Assembly: GCA_920105625.2 (NCBI GenBank)
Contig: OV050030.1
Location: forward strand, 114,124,814-114,188,813
DNA length: 64,000 nucleotides
Source: Clusia tigrina
Taxonomy: Eukaryota; Arthropoda; Insecta; Diptera; Clusiidae
Direction: 5' to 3'
Shown: in pieces, positions 10,031 through 20,264 of the stretch
How positions within the stretch are numbered: position 1 is the first letter of the stretch
Layout: the number at the start of each line of letters is the position of its first letter
Notes under the pieces: generated by a model
Databases searched by the model: none
What the model was told of the DNA's origin: nothing
The model's input: the letters and a program-made list of their open reading frames with translations, nothing else
Position numbers and translations under genes: made by a program

Positions 10031-11019
10031 TCTGGTCCCCAAATTTTCCAACCGCCCGCAACACCTCTTCTGTCATTACACTGGGTACTTCTTCGCCCAG
10101 CTCGGGAGAGAACTGATCAGGCACATAATTTTGCACTGGGAAGAGCTCTCCCACAATGCATTTAAGCAAGTTTGGGCAGCTTGGGGCTGGCTGCCTGTAG
10201 CAGGGGAGCTTTTTCATCACGAGCCTATATGCCGTGCCCCACGGGTTGTCTTCAACCTGTGCACATAGCTCGGTGAAACTTCTGCGCTTGCTCGCCTTTA
10301 TGGCCGTCTTCAACCTTCTTTTAGCATCTTTGTACAACTGGCGCAGTTGCAGGCAGTCTGTGTTGCCCATTGCACGCTGGTGCCTTCGCCTTGCTGCGTG
10401 GCATTCCTTGCGTAGGCCGGCGATCTCGTCCGTCCACCAATAAACGGATTTATGGTTTCCACCATAGGCCCGCCTGGGCATCGCCGCATCGGAGGCGCTC
10501 TCTAGCTGGTTCGCCATTTCCGCCGCACTGCTTTGCAGCTCAAAGTCCTCCAACATGACTTCGAGTGCGCCGTCGTCGAGGGTGTCCGCTCTCCAGCCTT
10601 TCGGCCACGGGCCTGTCCTCCGCCGTTGTTTGTTCCTTTCCAAGTCAAAGCAAATGGCATTATGGTCGCTGTGGGTGTACGCGGTGCTCACAATCCACCT
10701 GGCTCCTCTGACTAAACCGCTGCTGAGGAACGTAAGGCCGATCACAGATGTGGCTCCTCCTCTCAAAAAAATTCGTCTCTCCCGCGTTCATGACGACTAC
10801 GTCAAGAGCCGCAAACGCGCCCATGAGGATATGACCCCTCGGTGTGGTTCGGGCGCAACCTTATTCAGTTGGTCATGCGTTGAAGTCGCCGGCAATCACT
10901 ACGGGGTTCCGGCCTTGCGCGTCCAGAGCAAGTCTGTCTACCACTGACTCGAACTCGTCCGCAGTTAGGCTCGGCGGCATGTAGCAGGGGAGTCGCCTTT
11001 TCACGCACTCGGCATGAGG
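10031..11019 (-). pseudogene. pol: R1 LINE endonuclease and linker, 5' truncated
   Basis: The endonuclease is entered in its middle. A VIAGDFNA motif lies around 10880 in a frame that is stopped immediately afterwards, and THSDHNAICFDLE with the catalytic SDH lies near 10660. The linker (YWWTDEIAGLRKECHAARRR) and the RT entry motif (KAPGPDGIP) follow in the frame ending at 9912. The endonuclease N-terminus with the catalytic Glu is absent; at about 11020 the sequence jumps straight into ORF1. Confidence 0.8.
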
Positions 11020-11020
11020 T

Positions 11021-11918
11021 TCATTCGACTCTCAGCCTGCCAACTTTCAGAAAGGCTGCGGCTGCCTGGGGTGACAGACTGATGACCGCTGTCTGTGTTC
11101 CACCGTACGCTTTCCTGAGGGACCTGATTGCATCCACGGGAGGTCTCTCCGAGAGGTTGGCTGTACACAGCGCCTCGTGGACATCTTCCACCGTGGTGAC
11201 TTCGTCCAGGTCTTTCACCTCCACTAGGGTTTCCTGCGTGAGCTTACGCACCTCCACACTGCTTCCCAGGACAGTCGCCACCACCTCATGATACTGGGGT
11301 GTCTTTGGATCTGCCGCCACGCTCACCTCCAGCAGCAGTTCACCCTTGGCCGTCTTTCGGATCCTGCAGACGCTCTCTCCCAGCTCTGACAGCTACGGGT
11401 CCCTCTTGATCTTGCGGAGGATGTCCGCGTAGCTCACCGTGCCAGTTTCCCTGATGACGATGACATCGGGGCGCGCTGGCTTAGGCTTCGGGCCCTTCCG
11501 CTTCGGTTGGGGTCTGGAACGAACTGGTTGTCCACAGGAGGGCCTCCAACCTGCACCTCCTTGGCCACTTCTCCGTCCGCCCTTCAGTCTGGACTGCCCT
11601 GTCGGCTTGCACCAGCTGTGGCACTCTCGCAGCCGTACCTGCGTCCTGCTCCTCGACGACCTGCAAGCAGACATCCCGGATTTTGGATGCCTTCCGCTTG
11701 ATGTCGGCATGTACATAGTGCCTTGGCACAAGGAAAGCTATGAGTGCTTCAATGTACCACTCCAGCACCGCCTTTTTGCCTTTGGCAATGACCTCATCGG
11801 GAGGGATGACCTCCATTGCCGTCGGATCGGCCTTCATGCCCATCACTCGCTGAAGCTGTCTGCCAGTGTGTTTCTCCGCACCATCGTCTTTCTTATTACC
11901 GGAAGAGGGGTCCTCTGA
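11021..11918 (-). pseudogene. gag: R1 LINE ORF1 (gag-like), broken and lacking zinc knuckles
   Basis: Three overlapping pieces in different frames (11481-11846, 11393-11731, 11021-11326). The C-terminal piece has the R1-type ORF1 core (TVEDVHEALCTAN, then RSLRKAYGGTQTAVISL), comparable to the core seen in the plus-strand R1 element near 59120-59230. The middle piece ends in SYADILRKIKRDP, another family signature. Zinc knuckles should follow the core but are deleted. The start codon cannot be placed because of frameshifts upstream of 11846. Confidence 0.75.
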
Positions 11919-12693
11919 ATAGTAGACCTCCTGCAGAAGGAGTCCTTCATCGCACCGTCGTCTTTGTTTATTTTGTTGGTATTGTTGGTATTCATTTATT
12001 GTTTGGGTCCCCGCTCAGGACCGTTATCTTTGCGCGTAATGCAGTCGCCTTAATGGTCCCATGGTCATCTTTGCCGCAACAGGGAGGCCATGCGAAGGTT
12101 CACACAAGTCCTTATGGGCGCTTATGTTCAAAGCCAGACCAGCGCTAGTCGGGAATGTTACATCCGAGCCTGCACTGCCAATTTAATGGTGACGAGCATC
12201 GAGCGTTTCCTGAGACCTGCCATGGTTTTAGTGGGACGGGGGCGATTGCGGCATTAAGCTACAAGCCATTACTGTAAGATTTCACTCTTACTTACTGAGG
12301 TAGCAGCATACCGCAATCGTCAGCCCACAAGCATCAGCTTATTTTCTATGTTTCCGGTATGCCATAATCAAGGCCTTACCACTCTCGGCCTTGATTTGAG
12401 GTACAACAGATCCCACGATGTCCCTTTGTGGTCCCACGATGGTCCCTCGCTGTTCCATCGTTGATCCCTCGTTGTCCCCGTTGCCCAGACAGCCGCCCCA
12501 TGAGGGGGTCATCGCTATCTCTGTGTGCGTTGCTCACTTCAGCTGGCCATCAGCGGGTGCTGGTGTGCCATTGCCCGGGGCCGCCACGTGGAGGCACTGA
12601 GTCTTCTTGAGGGTGTCCCACACCAGGATCGCTCTAGCCCCTCCCAGTGAGGGGCAATTAGATGCTTTGCCTGGCTGGTTCCCCCCTGACCCT
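11919..12693. other. presumed 5' UTR of the R1 LINE, GC-richer
   Basis: No credible ORF. It contains a run of variants of GTCCC(T/A)CG (12415-12480) and short inverted repeats around CAAGGCCTT (12370-12400). It belongs to the LINE because the right-hand target-site duplication starts only at 12694. Confidence 0.55.
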
Positions 12694-12850
12694 CAGGTGT
12701 ATGTATATGTATATGTATATGTGTATGTGTGTGTACATGTATATGTATATGTACATGTGTATGTATATGTATATGGATATGCATTTGTATATGTGTTTTT
12801 TATATCCATATGTATATGTATATGTACATGTATATGTACGAGAATATGTT
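12694..12850. repeat. TATATG/TATG microsatellite, right half, beginning with the TSD
   Basis: Impure hexamer/tetramer tract of TATATG, TGTG and TACATG units. Its first 15 bases are the right-hand target-site duplication of the LINE. With 8546-8640 removed from the other side of the LINE it would be one continuous tract. Confidence 0.9.
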
Positions 12851-12855
12851 AAGGT

Positions 12856-13679
<824 letters not shown>

Positions 13680-14253
13680 TGAAACGTGATAGCTCAGTGA
13701 AAAGGGATTGCATACTTTTAGGATCCCATTTTGAGAATGAGTGCACCACCCTGTGTGTTATTTAGTCAAGACACAATCTATTCGAATAAAAGCTTCTTTC
13801 GTTGTAGAGATTGTAAAGAAATATCTCGAAAGTAAGAACTTCCTGTATAAAGTTCTAGAAACATCGAGAAAATTCTACACTATTGTAGAATTTTCTACCG
13901 CAACCATTCGAAACTATAAAAGCACAAGACTGTGCAAAGTAAAACACATTCGAACAGAGATCGTGGCAGTGTGCACATCGAGCATTATAATCGAAGCAGC
14001 AGTATTTGTAATTGTGCAAAGTGATGAAATTCATTGTGAAATAAAGTACAAATTATAAAGAAGTAAACTTTAAGCCTAATATTAAATGTGTAAATAGCAA
14101 TAGTTAAATAAAGTTAATTATTTTAATTTAGCCAGCGATTGTTTGATTACTACACGATCCAGTGGTACGAATCCGAGTACAGAGAGTTAGAGTAAATTGT
14201 CAGGAGGGCAATTTCGTAACAGAGTAAATTGTCAAGAGGGCAATTTCGTAACA
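13680..14253 (+). repeat. 5' LTR
   Basis: Begins TGAAACG and ends CGTAACA. It contains a TATAAAAG box at 13915-13922, heat-shock-element-like units just upstream, and AATAAAG poly(A) signals around 14040 and 14106. A 19-bp motif (GGGCAATTTCGTAACA with flank) is repeated at its 3' end. Confidence 0.93.
13853..13895 (+). promoter_or_regulatory. candidate heat-shock element array in the 5' LTR
   Basis: Three inverted pairs, TTCtaGAA (13853), GAAaaTTC (13868) and GAAttTTC (13888), start at intervals of 15 and 20 bp. All six NGAAN-type units therefore lie in one 5-bp register, the geometry heat shock factor trimers recognise. The last pair is 20 bp upstream of TATAAAAG. Part of it is also a 13-bp perfect hairpin (13867-13879 and 13884-13896). 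The same array is in the 3' LTR near 16155-16197. Function is inferred. Confidence 0.5.
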
Positions 14254-14254
14254 A

Positions 14255-14272
14255 TTGGTGTCAGAAGTGGGA
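14255..14272 (+). promoter_or_regulatory. primer-binding site, tRNA-Leu type
   Basis: TGGTGTCAGAAGTGGGAT, two bases after the LTR, is complementary to the CCA end of a eukaryotic tRNA-Leu as I remember that sequence. Confidence 0.75.
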
Positions 14273-14292
14273 TCGTGTATCTGTAATAAACA

Positions 14293-15411
14293 ATGGTTAA
14301 GTTTGAAAAACTGAGTTTGGAGCAGCTCAAGAAGGAGCTTGAGCGCTTAAAGTTGCAAACACAAGGGCTTAAAGCGGAGTTGCAGGTGCGATTAAGAAGC
14401 GCTTTAGAAGAGCAGGGTATAGAGGTCGATGAGAATGAATTCCAATGTGAAGAGCCAACGACATCTCGACACGAAGAAACACCGCAAGGAGCTAATACTG
14501 GTAACTTTGACATGAGCGTACTCATCGGGGTAATACAATCCTTCAAACAGGAGATGCTGCAGCAGTTACAACATCAAGCTCAAGCAACCGAAGAGAGGAT
14601 GCAGCAGCGAGATGAGAAGATGCAGAAGTTCTTCCAGCAATTCAATGAGAATATACACCAGCGATTAAAACCATATGCTCCAGCAGTCAAAGACGATGTC
14701 AAGGAACAGTTACAGCAGAATGAAACGCGATTTACTCAACTAGCGGAACAGAACTCACAGCAGAAGAATGAAATGTCCGAGATGGGGGACAAGAAGGTTT
14801 GTGAGGTTGGGACACGACAGGAGTCGTTAGAAAGATTTATGGAACAAAAATCCAATGCGAATGAGGAAAAGCAGAACGAAATTGAAGCTACCGCTAGCAC
14901 AGATGGTTGGAGTAATCGCGAAGTACTGGCACCGTTGGCTATGTCAATGAAAGGTGCTGATCTCCTGCCGACCATCGCAGAGGGTGAGAGAGACTGTTAT
15001 GAAAACGTGATGAATTCAATTCAGCGGAGGAGTGGTGAGTCTCTACTACAGGATGTGGTGGAGGTGGAGCGGTTCGCCCATCTTGCCGGTCCAGGCGAGA
15101 TTGCTAAGAGAAGTATGACGGATACTTTCGTATGTGGTATTCCCGATGCGGAAATGGACTCTTCAGCGATGACAAATCCAAAAGCTACATGTATGGAAAC
15201 AGTGGCTGGCGCTTTAACGTTTGAGATAGCGGCCGCGGTGTGCCAGCCAGTATGCAGAGCCCGTCAGGTTCAACTTGAAAGCGGACAGGGTTGCACGTGC
15301 AAGTGCCTTGATTGCGGTGAGGTTGGATACGCGGCTCATGGTTGTCGGACGAAACGCAAACGTTCTCCATCAGACTCTCATGTGGGACCGCAAAGGCAGG
15401 GAATTGGATGA
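14293..15411 (+). CDS. gag: Gag of the deleted LTR element, 372 aa
   Basis: Open from an ATG 20 bp behind the primer site. Residues 1-35 form a SAP-like helix pair (LSLEQLKKELERLKLQTQGLKAELQVRLR). Then comes a Gln/Glu-rich coiled-coil-like stretch (about 75-190), and a short remnant of the retrotransposon gag domain (RRSGESLLQDVVEVERFAHLAG). One zinc knuckle lies near the end (CLDCGEVGYAAHGC), in which the zinc-binding His position is a Tyr. The capsid region is shorter than expected. It would form particles, but the knuckle is probably non-functional. The frame is unbroken over its whole length, unlike most of the window. Confidence 0.8.
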   Translation: MVKFEKLSLEQLKKELERLKLQTQGLKAELQVRLRSALEEQGIEVDENEFQCEEPTTSRHEETPQGANTGNFDMSVLIGVIQSFKQEMLQQLQHQAQATEERMQQRDEKMQKFFQQFNENIHQRLKPYAPAVKDDVKEQLQQNETRFTQLAEQNSQQKNEMSEMGDKKVCEVGTRQESLERFMEQKSNANEEKQNEIEATASTDGWSNREVLAPLAMSMKGADLLPTIAEGERDCYENVMNSIQRRSGESLLQDVVEVERFAHLAGPGEIAKRSMTDTFVCGIPDAEMDSSAMTNPKATCMETVAGALTFEIAAAVCQPVCRARQVQLESGQGCTCKCLDCGEVGYAAHGCRTKRKRSPSDSHVGPQRQGIG

Positions 15412-15643
15412 TGTTTTTAAGCTGTCGACTAACTAAATGGAGTCAGTCTCGAGGGGCAAGATTTGACTCCCACACCATGCAGCCCCGGAATCCTCGTTTC
15501 TCAGATCCCACGGAAAGTCAGATGCCTAATTGCTGACAGTGTGATAAGCGAGGAGTAGTAGTGTATAAGTAGACGAAGAGTGGAATAAAAAGTCATCTAC
15601 AGTACTTCGATGCAGCAGTTCTATACCTGAAAAACTAGAACAG
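15412..15643 (+). other. unassigned sequence between gag and integrase remnant
   Basis: This is where protease, RT and the integrase core should be. Only a short stretch with no recognised domain remains, so the internal deletion falls here. Confidence 0.5.
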
Positions 15644-15970
15644 TTGAAGGAAATTCATGGAAACGGTAGAAATCGTACACAACTGACAAGTGATAAAACG
15701 AAAGGCAGATATGATGTACGAGTAAACTCCAAGGGATTTCAGGAAGGGCAGCTAGTTATGCTTCATAATCCGCAAAGGAAAAAGGGATTATCGCCAAAAC
15801 TGCAAACACACTGGGAAGGCCCTTATAAGGTGATAAAGCGGCTCAACGATGTAGTATACCGCATCCAGTTGGCGAGAAATGTCAGGAGCAAAATGAAAGT
15901 CGTTCATTTAGAGAGGCTATCTCCTTATAAAGGTTGCAGTACTATCCTTGTTCGGGACGAACAAGTTTAA
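15644..15970 (+). pseudogene. pol: integrase C-terminal remnant
   Basis: A 108-residue tail ending at TAA. It shows the integrase C-terminal fold region with GQLVMLHNPQRKKGLSPKL, HWEGPYKVIKRLNDVVYRIQ (a GPY/F-like module) and VVHLERLSPY. The catalytic DDE core is absent. The polypurine tract and 3' LTR follow directly. Confidence 0.85.
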
Positions 15971-15981
15971 GCGGAGGGCAG
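15971..15981 (+). promoter_or_regulatory. polypurine tract
   Basis: GCGGAGGGCAG immediately before the TG of the 3' LTR; it would prime plus-strand DNA. Confidence 0.7.
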
Positions 15982-16555
15982 TGAAACGTGATAGCTCAGT
16001 GAAAAGGGATTGCATACTTTTAAGATCCCATTTTGAGAATGAGTGCACCACCCTGTGTGTTATTTAGTCAAGACACAATCTATTCGAATAAAAGCTTCTT
16101 TCGTTGTAGAGATTGTAAAGAAATATCTCGAAAGTAAGAACTTCCTGTATAAAGTTCTAGAAACATCGAGAAAATTCTACACTATTGTAGAATTTTCTAC
16201 CGCAACCATTCGAAACTATAAAAGCACAAGACTGTGCAAAGTAAAACACATTCGAACAGAGATCGTGGCAGTGTGTACATCGAGCATTATAATCGAAGCA
16301 GCAGTATTTGTAATTGTGCAAAATGATGAAATTCATTGTGAAATAAAGTACAAATTATAAAGAAGTAAACTTTAAGCCTAATATTAAATGTGTAAATAGC
16401 AATAGTCAAATAAAGTTAATTATTTTAATTTAACCAGCGATTGTTTGATTACTACACGATCCAGTGGTACGAATCCGAGTACAGAGAGTTAGAGTAAATT
16501 GTCAGAAGGGCAATTTCGTAACAGAGTAAATTGTCAAGAGGGCAATTTCGTAACA
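15982..16555 (+). repeat. 3' LTR
   Basis: 574 bp, same length as the 5' LTR, with about six substitutions by eye (for example G/A at 16023 and C/T at 16277). Followed by the duplicated ATAT. Confidence 0.93.
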
Positions 16556-16564
16556 ATATATATA

Positions 16565-16931
16565 AGTTATCACGCAGCGTTCCCACGAAACACCTGACAA
16601 TAATAAGAGGATCAACTTACAATCACTAAATACGTGTCCGACGTAGTGCACGCGCATCCGGCAGAGCAGCAGCGAGTGCACTGGCGACTTAGGCATTGTG
16701 GGAACCGTCATGTCAGCAGTTTTAGGGTAGCGGCTAAGTTAAGCTATGCTTATGTTTATTCTAGGCTATAAATATATGTAACGTTTTATTATTCGGCAGT
16801 CCGCATTTGGATAGAACGAATCGCTGTCAAAATAAAATACTTCAACAAAATAACAGTGCGTTTCAATTGGAGCCAGTAGTCGGCTTCATAAAACTATTAT
16901 ATTTTATGTGATGCGTCGCGATCTCGTTAAC
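16565..16931 (+). repeat. single LTR of a gypsy-type element
   Basis: Starts AGTTATC and ends CGTTAAC(T), the AGT...ACT form of the gypsy group. It includes a TATAAATA box near 16766 and AATAAAA at 16832. It is followed at once by a primer site, so it is a 5' LTR whose body and partner are missing. It abuts the last TA units of the microsatellite. Confidence 0.65.
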
Positions 16932-16949
16932 TGGCGCCCGAGCAGGGAC
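16932..16949 (+). promoter_or_regulatory. primer-binding site, tRNA-Lys type
   Basis: TGGCGCCCGAGCAGGGAC. It differs at one position from the tRNA-Lys(UUU) complement TGGCGCCCGAACAGGGAC used by many retroelements. Confidence 0.75.
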
Positions 16950-16956
16950 CCTAACT

Positions 16957-17024
16957 CCTTTGTGGTATAGTGGTTAGTACACCCTCTTGAAGGAGACCGA
17001 TTTTCAATTCCTCGTGAAGGAGTC
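16957..17024 (+). tRNA. tRNA-Asp-like remnant in the leader
   Basis: Begins TCCTTTG and ends TGAAGGAG: the seven acceptor pairs all form (two as G-T). The D arm with GTATAGTGGTTAGTA matches tRNA-Asp/Glu and pairs. The anticodon arm is about five bases short, so no anticodon can be read, and the T stem has two mismatches. It is a decayed tRNA-derived sequence a few bases behind the primer site, not a working gene. Confidence 0.6.
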
Positions 17025-17819
17025 AGCGGTTCAGAGACCGGCCACAACAGGGCATCCCTTTCTAATTTCTGGTTGTTTATAAGCATTAGACACGCTCTTA
17101 GGAGTGAATATTGTCGTAACCATGGGAATACGGCAATTATGTTCGAATGCCTGGACAAATTCCAACATTGGAGACCAGTAGGGAAGAGGGAGCCCTTGCG
17201 TGAAGTAAATCGTGCCTTAGTAGGTTGCCCACGACTTTAAAAGTGGGCATCTAAAACGGAGAACACGATCCTTCCATGACCGGCTCAAAAGTTTGTGCGG
17301 GATTCTTCAATAAAATTGGCTTCAATTAAATTGAAGAATTAAAATTTAAAAATTTTATAAAATATTTAAAAACAAATAGAATTGCGATTCTCAAGGGACC
17401 CTCCAGTTCAATAAATAAAACAGCCAGCTGCGACTCTGTAGCCCAAAAAACTAGACCCTGCAGCTATGCTATAAAAAAGTCTATAGCCTCCGTAAGAATC
17501 CTGCCGCAATCCTCAATGTTTTGTTATCATTCCATACCAAAAATAATACAACATAAACAAAAACAGGAAAGAAAATAAATTGCTAAACGAAGGAATTTAG
17601 TGGAAAGTTCTCTAATAATGAAAAGCTTGTGAGTTATGGGACAAAAAGCAAAAGAAAAAGTAAAAAAAGAGTTCCGAGTACATTAAATAAAATACAAATT
17701 TTTGTGTGAACAATAGTGATACTAATTGTACCCTAAGCGTGATTTTTCCGAGGCCTATTTAATTAATTCTTTGCCTTGACATACTCCTTAATATTTTCCT
17801 TATACCATTACGACAGTTG
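17025..17819. other. leader and unassigned sequence
   Basis: The first part is presumably the untranslated leader of the truncated gypsy-type element. No gag frame follows. From about 17330 the sequence is A-rich without recognisable features. Confidence 0.4.
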
Positions 17820-18520
17820 CGCATCAACTAACATCTTTTCTCGATTGATTCAAGGCATTTCAAAGCTACTGTTTCATACCGAAGTCCTGTCTTACGAGTT
17901 GTATCTAGAAGCATGCTTCCAGCTTTTTCATCGGTTTGTGACTTAATAATTTGTGGAGTTTTTGTTGCGTAAGTTTGTAATGAACCAAATTCTGCTACCT
18001 CCAGACGCATGTCCGCCTCTTCGTTTGATTCGATATAACAAACTAATCCGTCTGATTTCTATTCCTGATTCGAAACAAAATAGGTCCACCTTAATTTTGT
18101 CTTATGGGCAGAAAATTTCTCGTCAAAATTGCTAATTCAATTTGGGATTCCGAGATTAATATGAGGCATGCCAACTAAGAGTTGCGGTTTGGAATATACA
18201 ATAACTTTTGATTGGAAAGTCTTTTAAGGTATTAATACCACCCCGTAACTTCTCAATATTTACCATTTGCGGTAGCAGGCATAATTTTTTGAGGGTACGC
18301 TCATTCTTCATTTGGTAGAACGAATTTCTTTCTGAACCAGTTATTTCCATATGGATTCGTTTGGGCATCTCATTAGTTATTTTTTTGCCGAAGTCATCGA
18401 AGTGACAATCATTCTGAAGTGCACTTCACAACAATTGAATCAAAGACATTTTCTTCAATTTAAGATACCTTGGAGCTTTCATCGATAAAGGCGATTATAT
18501 CACGGGTGCCCTTCGGACCA
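17820..18520 (-). pseudogene. pol: BEL/Pao pol remnant (protease to pre-RT region)
   Basis: Minus-strand pieces in several frames. Near 18470 is an AFIDESSK stretch, corresponding to the Pao protease active-site region (normally with a DxGS motif). Next is the 18156-18368 piece with NERTLKKLCLLPQMVNIEKLRG. Then comes the 17828-18010 piece with LDTTRKTGLRYET and ALKCLESIEKRC, the conserved lead-in to Pao RT. The RT itself is missing. Stops and shifts separate all the pieces. It is not part of the BEL element at 35310-43726; the sequences differ. Confidence 0.65.
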
Positions 18521-18722
18521 CTATCTCAATTTTTTTTCCATACATATTATTTATTAAATCTTTCTTAGAATATAAGAAACTCACAATAAGTTTTTCGAAT
18601 CTTAAGAACTAATTTAAAATTAATATGTTCTTCGCCAATGGTCCGAACAGACCGTGAATTAGCATAGGATTATATAGGTACACATTACATTATACAGTAC
18701 AGTTGAGATTATATATACATAG

Positions 18723-19454
18723 TTAATTTCTATTGTAGTAGGTTAATGGTATCCTTTTTAATTGTTTATGACCTTTGTTTGACAATAGCTCCCTTGCTAA
18801 AATGTTCGGGTGTAGTTTCAGCTTCTGTGAGTAACTTCTGCAGCATTTTTTGTCTTCCCTTATTGTAGATACGTTTAAATCTCTGTGGAAATTCTCATTT
18901 TTTAAGTACCAGGGTGCACCTGCAATTGTCCTAAGGCATTTTGATTGGCTACGTTGGAGTTTAACAATATTAGATGGCGATGCGGTTCCCCACAGCTGGA
19001 TTCCGTAGGTCCTTATTGGCTTTACAATGGCTTTATACAGTAGTATTTTGTAAGATAGGGATAGTTTTCACTTTTTGCTTACAAGCCAGTGAAGTTGATT
19101 GATTTTTAGTTTTATTTGAGTTTTTTTAGCTTCTATATGTTTACCCCATGTGAGCCTTCTGTCAAGATGAATGCCTAAGTACTTAATGTTTTCGGTCTGT
19201 GGCATAGATTGTCCGTTTATTTTTGGAGAAGGGCATGTTCCCACTCTCAGAGTGAACCTGACGTGAGCACATTTGGATTCGTTGACTTTAATTCTCCAGT
19301 TAGTTAGCCAGACCGCCAGCAACTTATAATGTTTTGGTAGGTGACTGATAGCTGCTTTAGGGCAAGCGTTTGAGCATAATTGGCTGTATCATCCGCAAAC
19401 GTCGAGGTAAGTGTGTGACTGCTGGTCGGCATGTCTGATGTGTAGAGCAAGTAT
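18723..19454 (-). pseudogene. Jockey ORF2, RT C-terminal part
   Basis: Thumb and C-terminal region of the RT on the 3' side of the MITE. The piece at 19068-19322 has LTNWRIKVNESKCAHVRF and the KYLGIHLDRRLTWGKHI thumb motif. A second piece down to the stop at 18723-18725 reads YKAIVKPIRTYGIQLWG, then the Jockey C-terminus. The FADDT active site lies near 19390-19400. Frameshifts occur close to 19068 and 19322. Confidence 0.8.
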
Positions 19455-19463
19455 AGCAGAGGA
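19455..19463. repeat. 9-bp target-site duplication of the MITE (left)
   Basis: AGCAGAGGA; the right copy is at 20265-20273. The undisturbed RT coding sequence would contain it once. Confidence 0.9.
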
Positions 19464-20264
19464 GGCTCAGTGAATAAAGGCCTAACGAACTAATGCCTAA
19501 TTTTTCAAAATGAAAGAATGCCTAAACAAGAACGCCTAAGAAGAAAGTAAAAGAACGTCTAACTTTAAAAATGAAGGAAAGTCTAATTTTAAAAATGAAA
19601 GAAAGTCTAAATTGTTAGGGTTTCTTTCATTATGAATTAACACCTAATGAAAGAAAACCTAACAACTGGAATTAAAATGCTGAAAATATATATAGGTAGT
19701 GTATGCATTTTGTAAAAGGGAAAATCAATTGTTTTTATAATTTTAAAAACTAATAATTTTCCCTTTTACAGAATGTTTACAAGATAGTGTATGCATTTTG
19801 TAAAAGGGAAAATTAATACCATTATTTTAACATTTTGTAAAAGGGAACTTACCTTTCGTAACCATTGCTTTTCATAATAAATCATGAATGGTGTAAATAA
19901 TTCTTGCATATTTGTATTCATCAATTTTTTTTTTATGTTCCCAAAAACCGCATCTAAATTCACGCATAATAGTAATAAAAATCACACTTTTAGCAAAATG
20001 AAAAATCGCCTAACATTAATGAAAGAAAGCCTAACAATCAAAAATGAATAAATATCTAATTAGGCGTTTTTTCATTTTTGATTCTTAGGCTTTCTTTCAT
20101 TATGAAAAATCACCTAACAATTTTAATGAAGGAATGCCTAAAATATTAGACATTCTTTCATAATGAACAACCGCCTAATTCCTATATAATTTTTTGTTGC
20201 AATTTTTAGGCATTATTTCATTTTTTTTTTAGGCGTTAGTTCGTTAGGCCTTTTTCACTGAGCC
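19464..20264. mobile_element. Mutator-like MITE, 801 bp
   Basis: Terminal inverted repeats begin GGCTCAGTGAA and continue through AAGGCCTAACGAACTAA for about 36 bp with only a few differences. The element is flanked by a 9-bp duplication, the size typical of Mutator-like transposons. The interior is AT-rich and built from many copies, in both orientations, of a motif like AATGAAAGAA(T/A)GCCTAA. A second internal repeat, CATTTTGTAAAAGGGAAAA, occurs three times near 19705-19850. There is no transposase, so it is non-autonomous. Confidence 0.85.

Larger units (their letters stand above)
8641..12693 (-). mobile_element. R1-clade LINE in a microsatellite, internally deleted
   Basis: A 4.05 kb non-LTR element flanked by a perfect 15-bp target-site duplication within a TATATG-type microsatellite. 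The minus-strand order from 12693 is 5' UTR, ORF1, endonuclease, RT and C-terminal zinc finger, then an A-rich tail (T-rich at 8641-8680 on the plus strand). The R1 clade includes families that target microsatellites, and this context fits them. Two internal deletions remove the ORF1 zinc knuckles plus the endonuclease N-terminus, and the front half of the RT palm. The RT active site also carries a substitution. Confidence 0.85.
13680..16555 (+). mobile_element. internally deleted LTR retrotransposon (SAP-type gag)
   Basis: A 2.9 kb element with two 574-bp LTRs and a 4-bp target duplication ATAT (13676-13679 and 16556-16559). Inside are a tRNA-Leu primer site, a gag, a short integrase C-terminal remnant and a polypurine tract. 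Protease, RT, RNase H and the integrase core are missing. The LTRs differ at about six sites by eye. A Ty3/gypsy affiliation (Mdg3-like) is inferred from the primer type and the integrase GPY/F-like end. It must depend on enzymes made elsewhere, if it moved in this form. Confidence 0.9.

Noticed and set aside
9522..12148. Several plus-strand frames of 60-160 codons across the R1 LINE
   Set aside because: They lie opposite the minus-strand LINE proteins in GC-rich DNA and show no motif; antisense shadows.
12539..12852. His/Ile or Tyr/Met-rich frames around 12540-12945
   Set aside because: Microsatellite translation; no protein signal beyond the mariner piece.
13741..14058. 105-residue frame in the 5' LTR, repeated at 16043-16360
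   Set aside because: It is present in both LTRs because the LTRs are copies. It resembles no protein, does not need an ATG at its marked start, and overlaps promoter elements.
19766..19963. 65-codon frame inside the MITE as a transposase remnant
   Set aside because: No DDE or zinc-binding motif; composed of the internal AT-rich repeats.
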